From contig JAQGIX010000148.1 in the NCBI GenBank assembly GCA_028290925.1, forward strand, positions 1 through 5,214: a stretch of 5,214 nucleotides of DNA. The letters are read 5' to 3'. Of the stretch, positions 1-4,837 are shown in pieces. Numbering within the stretch: the stretch's first letter is position 1; each line of letters begins with the position of its first letter. Origin of the DNA: Phenylobacterium sp. (GTDB taxonomy: Bacteria; Pseudomonadota; Alphaproteobacteria; Caulobacterales; Caulobacteraceae). The notes under the pieces are model-generated. The model ran no database searches. It was not told the DNA's origin and worked only from the letters and a program-made list of their open reading frames with translations. The translations under genes and the position numbers were made by a program.

Positions 1-620
1 CGCAGGTCATGGACAAGATCTTCGACCCCTTCTTCACCACCAAGCCGGTGGGCGAGGGGACGGGGCTGGGCCTCGCCACCGTCTACGGCATCGTCAAGCA
101 GTCCGACGGCTGGATCGCGGTGGACTCCAAGCCCGGCGAGGGGGCGGCCTTCCGCATCTTCCTGCCGGTGCACCATGCCGCCGCGGTGATCGCCCCGGCG
201 CCCGCGCCGATCGCCACCAAGCGCCCGGCCGCCCGCGACCTCTCCGGGGCGGGCCGCATCCTGTTCGTCGAGGACGAGGACGCCGTCCGCGGCGTGGCCG
301 CCAAGCTGCTCCGGGCCCGCGGCTACGAGGTGATCGAGGCGGCCAGCGGCGAGGAGGCGCTCGAACTCGCCCAGACCCACGCCGGAACGATCGACCTGAT
401 GATCTCCGACGTGGTCATGCCCGGCATGCAAGGCCCCGACCTCCTGAAGCAGGCCCGGCAATATCTCGGGTCCGCCCCGGTGATGTTCATCTCCGGCTAC
501 GCCGAGAGCGAGTTCTCCGACCTGCTGGAGGGCGAGAGCAACGTCTCCTTCCTGCCCAAACCCATCGACATCAAGACGCTGGCGGAGCGGGTGAAGCTGG
601 AGCTGCAGAAGGCGGCTTAG
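1..620 (+). CDS. cckA: CckA-type hybrid sensor histidine kinase, C-terminal part (5' end outside window)
   Basis: This is the C-terminal end of a hybrid histidine kinase; the first full codon is at 3-5 and the reading frame is open through the left edge. The first ~55 residues visible (numbered from the Met codon at 9) are the end of a HATPase_c domain, with an F-box (DPFFTTK) and a G2 box (GTGLGL). A ~25-residue Ala/Pro-rich linker follows, then a complete receiver domain at ~82-200. The receiver has acidic pocket residues E88/D89, phospho-acceptor D134 (codon 408-410, in ISDVVMPG), S162 and K184 (LPKPI). The F-box/G2 region, the DLSGAG lead-in and the LPKPIDIKTLAERVK end match my memory of Caulobacter CckA. 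CckA is a membrane-anchored kinase/phosphatase that feeds phosphate through ChpT to CtrA and CpdR in cell-cycle control. The N-terminal membrane, PAS and His-containing parts are not in view. Another hybrid kinase is possible but less likely. Confidence 0.9.
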   Translation, partial: QVMDKIFDPFFTTKPVGEGTGLGLATVYGIVKQSDGWIAVDSKPGEGAAFRIFLPVHHAAAVIAPAPAPIATKRPAARDLSGAGRILFVEDEDAVRGVAAKLLRARGYEVIEAASGEEALELAQTHAGTIDLMISDVVMPGMQGPDLLKQARQYLGSAPVMFISGYAESEFSDLLEGESNVSFLPKPIDIKTLAERVKLELQKAA

Positions 621-685
621 CCCCTCGTTTCGCCTCCGCGGGAAGGCTAGTATGGCCGCCCGTCCGCGCCGCCATCAGGTCCCAC

Positions 686-934
686 GTGTCCGACAGCTTC
701 CTCTCCGCGCCGAAGCCGAGCAGCTACGACGAGGTGCTCGCCCGCGCGCTTGGCGCCGCCGAGGACCTACAGGGGACCCCCGACGAGCCCCTGCGCTGGA
801 ACCACGCTGTCACCCCGATGCGCGAGGGCCGCTACCTCGAGGCCTGGCCCTATTGCGAATCCCGCGGTGCGGGGTTGGGTGTGAACCCAGTGATCGCCGA
901 GCTGCGCCGCGAACTCGACGCGCGCGGCCGATGA
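686..934 (+). CDS. Hypothetical 82-aa protein, first gene of the DUF5996 unit
   Basis: I do not recognise this family. The frame starts at a GTG preceded by a weak AGGTC Shine-Dalgarno (677-681), and no ATG or other good start lies upstream in this frame before the end of cckA. The product is soluble-looking and acidic/Arg-rich, with no signal peptide or membrane segment. It has a YDEVLARALGAAEDL helix near the N-terminus, an aromatic middle (LRWNHAV, YLEAWPYC) and a charged C-terminal helix (IAELRRELDARGR). Codon third positions are strongly GC, as in its neighbours, which supports real coding. Its TGA overlaps the ATG of the next gene (ATGA at 931-934), indicating translational coupling. 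It follows cckA by 65 nt and could be read from the cckA promoter or its own. Function is unknown. Confidence 0.68.
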   Translation: MSDSFLSAPKPSSYDEVLARALGAAEDLQGTPDEPLRWNHAVTPMREGRYLEAWPYCESRGAGLGVNPVIAELRRELDARGR

Positions 935-1869
935 GCCTTCCCGCTACCCCGCAGGACTGGCCGCCGCTCGTCTATGAAGACTGGGCGGACACCCAGGCCA
1001 CCCTGCACATGTGGACCCAGGTGGTCGGCAAGATCCGCATGGCCCTGGCGCCGCCGGTGAACCACTGGTGGCATGTGACGCTCTATGTGACGGCGCGGGG
1101 GCTCTCCACCTCGCCCATGCCGATCGGCGGCGGCCGCACCCTGGAGATCGCCTTCGACTTCCTCGCCCACGAGCTGCAATTCGACTGCAGCGACGGCGCC
1201 GGCGAGCGGCTGCCCCTGAAGGCCCAGAGCGTGGCCGCCTTCTACGATCAGGTCCTGGCGGCGCTGGCCCGGCTGGGCGTCAGCGTGCGCATCTGGACCA
1301 CACCCTGCGAGGTGGAGAACCCGATCCCCTTCGAGCGGGACGAGACGCACGCGTCCTACGATCCGGCGGCGGCCCAGACCTTCTGGCGGGTGCTGGTCCA
1401 GGCCGACCGGGTGATGAAGGAATTCCGCGGCCGCTTCCTCGGCAAGGCGAGCCCGGCGCACTTCTTCTGGGGCAGCTTCGACATGGCCGCCACCCGGTTC
1501 TCCGGCCGGCCGGCGCCGCCGCATCCGGGTTCGCCGGTGCTGCCAGCCTCCGTCAGCATCGAGGCCTATTCGCGCGAGGAAACGAGCTGCGGCTTCGGGC
1601 CGGGCGCGCCCGGCGTCCCGCCGCTGTTCTACGCCTACGCCTATCCGGAGCCGGCGGGGTTCGCCGCGGCGCGGGTGCGGCCCGAGGCGGCGCGGTGGGA
1701 CGCGACGCTCGGCGAATTCGTCCTGCCCTACGACGCGGTGCGCCGCGCGGCCGATCCCGACGCGGCGGTGCTGGCCTTCTTCCAGTCGACCTATGGCGCG
1801 GCCGCCGACCTCGCCGGCTGGCCGCGCGCCGAGCTTGAGCGACCCGCCAGCCAAGGAGCCGCCCGATGA
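931..1869 (+). CDS. DUF5996 family protein
   Basis: A 312-aa protein that I match to DUF5996, a family of roughly 300 residues with no established biochemical function. Visible landmarks in order are an N-terminal WPPL.YEDWADT segment, WWHVTLYVTARGL (~45-57), the FDFLAHEL strand/helix region, PIPFERDETHASYD (~130-143), a helix with FWRVLVQADRVMKEFRGRF, the aromatic stretch HFFWGSFDMAATRFSGR (~180-196), and a C-terminal PLFYAYAYPEP plus EFVLPYDAVR. The many conserved Trp, His and Asp/Glu residues suggest a folded, possibly enzymatic domain, but that is inference. I placed the start at the ATG overlapping the upstream stop (ATGA) rather than the in-frame ATG at 652, because 652 would add ~93 Arg/Pro-rich residues that overlap the upstream gene out of frame. 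No signal peptide or membrane segment is visible. Its stop in turn overlaps the next start. Confidence 0.85.
   Translation: MSLPATPQDWPPLVYEDWADTQATLHMWTQVVGKIRMALAPPVNHWWHVTLYVTARGLSTSPMPIGGGRTLEIAFDFLAHELQFDCSDGAGERLPLKAQSVAAFYDQVLAALARLGVSVRIWTTPCEVENPIPFERDETHASYDPAAAQTFWRVLVQADRVMKEFRGRFLGKASPAHFFWGSFDMAATRFSGRPAPPHPGSPVLPASVSIEAYSREETSCGFGPGAPGVPPLFYAYAYPEPAGFAAARVRPEAARWDATLGEFVLPYDAVRRAADPDAAVLAFFQSTYGAAADLAGWPRAELERPASQGAAR
1853..1858 (+). promoter_or_regulatory. Strong Shine-Dalgarno for the 69-aa protein
   Basis: AAGGAG lies inside the end of the DUF5996 reading frame, 7 nt before the ATG at 1866. It is the main reason for accepting the overlapping downstream start, and suggests the small protein is made efficiently in addition to being coupled to its neighbour. 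Confidence 0.75.
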
Positions 1870-2075
1870 ACGAGCCGATGCCCTTCAGGAAGCCCCTGCC
1901 GCTGTCGTCTTGGCTGGCGACCGCGGTCGGCGCGGCGGCGCTGGGCGCCCTCGCCATCGGCGCGGTCAGCGTTGGCCGGATGGCCATCGGCCGGCTCGCC
2001 ATCGGCCGGCTCAAGGTCGGCCGGCTCGAGGTCGACGACCTCGTGGTCCGCCGCCTGAGCGTGCTCGAGGACTAG
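1866..2075 (+). CDS. Small membrane-anchored protein with pentapeptide-periodic repeat
   Basis: A 69-aa protein in two parts. Residues ~14-34 form one hydrophobic, Ala/Gly-rich segment (SSWLATAVGAAALGALAIGAV) that could span the membrane. From ~30 to the C-terminus the sequence has a five-residue period: AIGAV, SVGRM, AIGRL, AIGRL, KVGRL, EVDDL, VVRRL, SVLED. Every unit has Ile/Val at position 2, and most have Leu/Met/Val at position 5. Period five with an inward-facing aliphatic is the signature of pentapeptide-type beta-helices, although the classic A(D/N)LXX consensus is not met. The DNA reflects it as short 15-nt repeats around GCCATCGGCCGGCTC. The start overlaps the DUF5996 stop (ATGA, 1866-1869) and has a strong AAGGAG site. 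The stop overlaps the stop of the convergent dioxygenase gene. The function is unknown; a small scaffold or partner of the DUF5996 protein is a guess. Confidence 0.75.
   Translation: MNEPMPFRKPLPLSSWLATAVGAAALGALAIGAVSVGRMAIGRLAIGRLKVGRLEVDDLVVRRLSVLED
1971..2035 (+). repeat. Imperfect 15-nt tandem repeats encoding xIGRL units
   Basis: About four degenerate 15-nt units containing the shared core TCGGCCGGCTC, which encode the consecutive AIGRL/KVGRL pentapeptides of the 69-aa protein. The two central copies (GCCATCGGCCGGCTC) are identical; the flanking copies diverge, which fits a coding repeat that arose by duplication. Confidence 0.7.
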
Positions 2076-2959
2076 GCTTCCGCCGCCGCGGGCGCCTTGG
2101 CGCCATAGGGCGTCAGGTCGATCCCCGGATAGCGCAGGGCGACGTCGGTAAGCGTCTGGTCGTTCCAGTAGTCGTCGCCCGGCGGCGGCCAGCCGAACAG
2201 GTCGCGCTGGCGCGGCGTCATCCTGACCATCGCCTCCTTCCAGCCCGGGTTCAGGGTGCGGTCCGGCCAGGCGAGCTTGCCCTGCCAGCGCCAGCCGCGC
2301 TTCTTGAAGTCGATCGGCAGGACGAACCGCGAGCGGCCCGGCGCGCCGAAGTTCGAGCCGCGGTGGAAGACGTCGGTCTTGTAGATCAGGATCGAGCCGG
2401 CCGGGCCGGTGACCGCCACCTCGTCGTCGAAGAAATCGCCCATCTCGGTGCGGGTGACTCCGATCGGGATATGCCGGGTCTTATCGATCGGCACCGCCTT
2501 GGTGGGCCCGTCCAGCTCGGTCACGTCGGAGAGCAGTATGAAGCAGGTCATCTGCGGCATGGTCTGGTCAGCGCGCGGCACCACGATGGTGTGGTTCTCG
2601 TAGTCGCGGTGGTGGGCCTGGTCGTAGTCGACGGCGCCGGCGTACTTGGCCCACAGCTCGATCTTGTAGCAGTCGATCTCGGTGGTCTGCAGGAACCGCT
2701 CGGCCGCATCGATCAGGTCCGGATAGACGCAGACCCGATTGATCGCCCACGACGGGTAGGGGAAGAACCGCAGGCCGGCGAACTGGCTCCTGGCGAACCG
2801 CGGATGGGCGCCCGGATCGGCGAAATAGTCCGCCGGCCGCGGATAGATCTCCCACAGCGCGTCCTGGGCGGCGGTGAGCGTCTCCTTGTCGAGGAAGCCC
2901 TCCACCACGGTGAAGCCGCGGTCGAAGACCTCCGCGAGGTTGGCGTCGGGAATGCGCAA
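2072..2959 (-). CDS. PhyH-type Fe(II)/2-oxoglutarate dioxygenase (phytanoyl-CoA dioxygenase family)
   Basis: A 295-aa non-heme iron oxygenase that would couple oxidative decarboxylation of 2-oxoglutarate to hydroxylation of an unknown substrate in the cytoplasm. The iron triad is visible as H117-x-D119 (in QAHHRDYENHT) and distal H199 (in VFHRGSN), with R209 or R211 as the likely 2-oxoglutarate anchor (GAPGRSRF). The N-terminal GFTVVEGFLD motif is typical of the family, as is the LSDVTELDGPTKAVP segment before the distal His. The C-terminus is rich in Trp and Pro. The start is assigned to a TTG at 2957-2959 because AGGAGG sits exactly 7 nt upstream and no in-frame ATG lies near; the open frame continues far into antisense of the next gene, which is not credible protein. 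It faces the SDR gene divergently. The substrate is unassigned, since the family covers lipids, halogenated and natural-product substrates. Confidence 0.88.
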   Translation of the reverse strand: MRIPDANLAEVFDRGFTVVEGFLDKETLTAAQDALWEIYPRPADYFADPGAHPRFARSQFAGLRFFPYPSWAINRVCVYPDLIDAAERFLQTTEIDCYKIELWAKYAGAVDYDQAHHRDYENHTIVVPRADQTMPQMTCFILLSDVTELDGPTKAVPIDKTRHIPIGVTRTEMGDFFDDEVAVTGPAGSILIYKTDVFHRGSNFGAPGRSRFVLPIDFKKRGWRWQGKLAWPDRTLNPGWKEAMVRMTPRQRDLFGWPPPGDDYWNDQTLTDVALRYPGIDLTPYGAKAPAAAEA

Positions 2960-2966
2960 CGGGCGG

Positions 2967-2972
2967 CCTCCT
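2967..2972 (-). promoter_or_regulatory. Shine-Dalgarno deciding the TTG start of the dioxygenase
   Basis: On the minus strand this reads AGGAGG, a perfect anti-16S match, with a 7-nt spacer to TTG (2959-2957). It decides the start of the PhyH-family gene. Confidence 0.8.
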
Positions 2973-3025
2973 GCGAGCTCGCATTGAAGGCCGCCCGGCC
3001 GCGCCGCGCAACGTCGGCCTTGCGA

Positions 3026-3065
3026 TTTGTCGCCGCCCGCGCTTGGCTTGGTCCATTGCGACAAA
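3026..3065. promoter_or_regulatory. 8-bp inverted repeat in the divergent promoter region, candidate operator
   Basis: TTTGTCGC (3026-3033) and GCGACAAA (3058-3065) are perfect inverted arms 32 bp apart (about three helical turns), with a 24-nt spacer. They sit in the only 127-nt gap between the divergent dioxygenase and SDR starts. The left arm also forms a small palindrome by itself (GCGA-TTTG-TCGC, 3022-3033), and TTGCGA occurs directly repeated at 3020 and 3056. This layout suits a dimeric repressor or LysR-type site controlling both directions. No clear -35/-10 pair could be assigned on either strand. The regulator is not in the window. Confidence 0.4.
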
Positions 3066-3075
3066 AAGAGATTTC

Positions 3076-3082
3076 GGGAGGA
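3076..3082 (+). promoter_or_regulatory. Shine-Dalgarno of the SDR gene
   Basis: GGGAGGA precedes the ATG at 3087, with a 5-nt gap after the GGAGG core. It supports this start rather than an in-frame GTG/ATG-like codon 60 nt upstream, which would extend through the candidate operator. Confidence 0.75.
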
Positions 3083-3086
3083 CGCG

Positions 3087-3899
3087 ATGGCCAGGATTGA
3101 TCCGAACGGCCGGCTGAAGGGGCGCAACGCCATCGTCACCGGCGCGAGCCGCGGCATCGGCGAGGCGATCGCAGCGCGGCTCGCCATGGAAGGCGCCCGC
3201 GTGGTCTGCTCGGCGCGCACCGCCGAGCGCGGCGAGAGCCGGCTGCCCGGTACGCTCCACGAGACCGTCGATCGCATCCGCCAGGCCGGCGGCGAGGCCA
3301 CCTTCATCAAGGCCGACCTGGCCCAGAGCGTCGAGCGCGAGCGGCTGGTCGAGGAGGCCGTGGCGGCCTACGGGCCGGTCGACATCCTGATCAACAACGC
3401 CGCCATCACCTACTTCACGCCGGTGGTGGAGTTCACCGAGAAGCGCTTCAAGCTGATGATGGAGGTGCAGGTCTACGCGCCCTTCCATCTCGCGCAGCTG
3501 GTGCTGCCCTCCATGCGCGAGCGCCGGCAGGGCTGGATCGTCAACATCTCCTCGCCGGCCGGCCTGCATCCGAAGGCGCCCTACACGCGCCGCGGCGGCG
3601 GCACGGTCTACGGCATGTGCAAGGCCGCGCTGGAGCGCTTCACGACGGGGCTGGCGTCCGAGGTCTATGACGACGACATCGCCGTCAACGTGGTCTCGCC
3701 GGGGCTGGTGGACACCCCCGGCGTCGCCATCCACGGCCTGATCAACGAGGCCACCCGGGACCGCGTGCAGCCCATCGAATATATCGCCGAGGCGGTCTAC
3801 CGGCTGGCCTCGGGCGACCCGAAGGTCCTGACCGGCCGCATCGAATACGCCGAGCCCTTCCTCAAGGAGCTCTCGGTGAAGCCCTCGGAGCTGGTCTAG
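3087..3899 (+). CDS. Short-chain dehydrogenase/reductase (SDR), NAD(P)-dependent
   Basis: A 270-aa classical SDR, the usual length, expected to interconvert an alcohol and a ketone in the cytoplasm. The Rossmann signature TGASRGIG is at 18-25. R22 and R44 (end of the second strand, SARTAE) favour NADP(H). D77 (KADLA) and NNAA (103-106) contact the cofactor. Ser156 and Y175-x-x-x-K179 form the catalytic core, and PGLVDTP (205-211) follows. Two oddities stand out. The position normally held by the catalytic-tetrad Asn is Gln128 (EVQVYAPF aligned to xVNxxGPF). The Ser-to-Tyr spacing is 19 residues rather than the common 13, because of an extra YTRRGGG-like loop. It starts after a good GGGAGGA site and is followed 5 nt later by a DLH-like hydrolase, so the two are almost certainly co-transcribed. 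The substrate is unknown. Confidence 0.92.
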   Translation: MARIDPNGRLKGRNAIVTGASRGIGEAIAARLAMEGARVVCSARTAERGESRLPGTLHETVDRIRQAGGEATFIKADLAQSVERERLVEEAVAAYGPVDILINNAAITYFTPVVEFTEKRFKLMMEVQVYAPFHLAQLVLPSMRERRQGWIVNISSPAGLHPKAPYTRRGGGTVYGMCKAALERFTTGLASEVYDDDIAVNVVSPGLVDTPGVAIHGLINEATRDRVQPIEYIAEAVYRLASGDPKVLTGRIEYAEPFLKELSVKPSELV

Positions 3900-3904
3900 T
3901 CCGC

Positions 3905-4642
3905 ATGATCGAGCAGACCGTCGAGATCGCCACCAAGGACGGGGCGACCACCACCTTCATCGTCCATCCGGAGCGCGAGGGCCCCTATCCGGTGGTGCTG
4001 TTCTTCATGGACGCGCCGGCCATCCGTGAGGAGCTGCGCGACATGGCCCGGCGGATCGCCGCCGTCGGCTACTACGTGATGCTGCCCAACCTGTACTACC
4101 GCAAGGGCGTCATGGAGATGGCCGACCTGCCGCCGCTGCCGCAGGACGCCGCCCGCGAGCGGATGTTCGAGTTCATGAACTCGCTGACCATCCCGGCGGT
4201 GATGGACGACGCCGACGCCCTGCAGGACTTCGCCGACCGCGATCCGGCGGCGGGATTGGGTCCGATCGGCACGCTCGGCTACTGCATGAGCGGCCAGTAC
4301 GCGATCGCCTTCGCCGCCCGCTGGCCGGAGCGGGTGGGGGCCGCGGCCTCGATCTATGGGGTGCGGCTGGTCACCGACGAGGCCGACAGCCCGCACCTGG
4401 CGGCCGCCAAGGCGCTGGGCGAGCTCTACTTCGCCTGCGCCGAGCACGACCCGTGGGCGCCGTTGGAGATGGTCGAGGCGCTCGACCAGTCGATCAAGTC
4501 GCGCAAGCTGAACGCCGAGGTGGAGCTCTATCCCGGCGTCCACCATGGCTTCGCCTTCCCGCAGCGCCCGGCCTATGACAGGCCCGCCGCTGAGCGGCAC
4601 TGGGAGCGGCTGTTCGCGCTCTGGCGGCGAAATCTTATCTAG
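3905..4642 (+). CDS. Dienelactone hydrolase family protein (alpha/beta hydrolase)
   Basis: A 245-aa cytoplasmic alpha/beta hydrolase of the dienelactone hydrolase family, near the normal ~235-250 aa length. The nucleophile elbow is GYCMSG with Cys127. The remaining triad is D182 (AEHDPWAP) and H214 (GVHHGFAFP, alignable with GAGHSF of Pseudomonas DLH). The N-terminal YPVVLFFMDAPAIREEL and LPNLYYR segments are also typical. In the classic enzyme a Glu near residue 36 activates the Cys; here that region reads FFMDAP, and no Glu aligns with confidence, so dienelactone itself may not be the substrate. There is no chlorocatechol pathway gene nearby. The ATG is 5 nt after the SDR stop. Its Shine-Dalgarno is poor (GGAG at 3887-3890 is 14 nt away), suggesting translation coupled to the SDR gene. 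It probably hydrolyses an ester or lactone related to the SDR product (inference). Confidence 0.88.
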   Translation: MIEQTVEIATKDGATTTFIVHPEREGPYPVVLFFMDAPAIREELRDMARRIAAVGYYVMLPNLYYRKGVMEMADLPPLPQDAARERMFEFMNSLTIPAVMDDADALQDFADRDPAAGLGPIGTLGYCMSGQYAIAFAARWPERVGAAASIYGVRLVTDEADSPHLAAAKALGELYFACAEHDPWAPLEMVEALDQSIKSRKLNAEVELYPGVHHGFAFPQRPAYDRPAAERHWERLFALWRRNLI

Positions 4643-4674
4643 CCGAAGTCTATTTTCGCTGCCGACCTGAATCA

Positions 4675-4693
4675 ATGTCGGATCATTCGACAT
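4675..4693. promoter_or_regulatory. Imperfect 19-bp palindrome, candidate protein-binding site or hairpin
   Basis: ATGTCGGATCATTCGACAT is palindromic at 8 of 9 base pairs around a central C (half-site ATGTCGnAT). The left arm also pairs with an upstream CCGAC (4662-4666), giving an alternative hairpin CCGAC-N10-GTCGG. It lies 33 nt after the hydrolase stop and ~145 nt before the RcnB-like start. There is no T-tract after it, so a classical intrinsic terminator is unlikely. An operator is the better guess. Confidence 0.4.
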
Positions 4694-4741
4694 ATTCGGG
4701 TGTTTCCAAAGCAATTCGAAGATTTCAGTGAAGAAATGTGA

Positions 4742-4766
4742 TGAACCCAATCTAGGGTGATGCGTT
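4742..4766 (+). promoter_or_regulatory. Candidate EcfG/SigT-type promoter for the RcnB-like gene
   Basis: TGAAC (4742-4746), a 16-nt spacer and CGTT (4763-4766) differ by one base from the alphaproteobacterial general-stress sigma factor consensus GGAAC-N16/17-CGTT. Transcription would begin near 4773, giving a ~65-nt leader before the ATG at 4838. This is a motif match by eye only; no competing housekeeping promoter was evident in the spacer. Confidence 0.38.
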
Positions 4767-4776
4767 CAGATGGGGC

Positions 4777-4807
4777 TCAGGCCGACTGCGTGATCTTGCA
4801 GGCCTGA
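4777..4807 (+). repeat. 7-bp inverted repeat in the leader of the RcnB-like gene
   Basis: TCAGGCC (4777-4783) and GGCCTGA (4801-4807) are perfect inverted arms with a 17-nt spacer. A smaller stem CGGC-GTCTA-GCCG (4808-4820) follows directly, just before the ribosome binding site. The pair could form structure in the 5' leader or be an operator. No T-tract follows, so it is not a terminator. Confidence 0.4.
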
Positions 4808-4825
4808 CGGCGTCTAGCCGCCAAC

Positions 4826-4831
4826 AAGGAG
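4826..4831 (+). promoter_or_regulatory. Shine-Dalgarno of the RcnB-like gene
   Basis: AAGGAG with a 6-nt spacer to ATG at 4838. It fixes the start of the partial gene at the right edge. Confidence 0.75.
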
Positions 4832-4837
4832 CCTGAT

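Noticed and set aside
618..649. Possible terminator after cckA (TAGCC...GGCTA)
   Set aside because: The stem is only 5 bp with a 22-nt spacer and no T-tract; it is not convincing as an intrinsic terminator.
630..660. Possible promoter (GCTAGTAT) between cckA and the 82-aa gene
   Set aside because: It matches the Caulobacter-type -10 only partly, and no suitable -35 could be seen at the right distance.
652..930. Extension of the DUF5996 frame upstream to the ATG at 652
   Set aside because: The added ~93 residues are Arg/Pro/Ala-rich, resemble no domain, and overlap the better-supported 686-934 frame; the ATGA overlap at 931 gives a natural start.
850..1854. Long minus-strand open frame opposite the DUF5996 gene
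   Set aside because: The translation is low-complexity Arg/Gly/Ala/His text typical of antisense in GC-rich DNA, with no domain motif, and the plus frame is clearly coding.
1793..3100. 435-codon plus-strand open frame opposite the dioxygenase
   Set aside because: It is antisense to a protein with intact HxD...H motifs; its own product is Arg/Val/Gly-rich without recognisable features.
2960..3310. N-terminal extension of the dioxygenase to an ATG at 3310
   Set aside because: It would overlap the SDR gene by over 200 nt antisense and has no family-like sequence; the TTG with AGGAGG is far better.
2568..3734. Minus-strand open frame across the SDR gene and into the dioxygenase
   Set aside because: It conflicts with two motif-supported genes and its product shows only antisense-type composition; the part overlapping the dioxygenase is just a frame-shifted reading of it.
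3896..4750. Minus-strand open frame opposite the DLH-family gene
   Set aside because: The plus frame has a complete Cys-Asp-His triad; the minus product is His/Arg/Val-rich shadow sequence.
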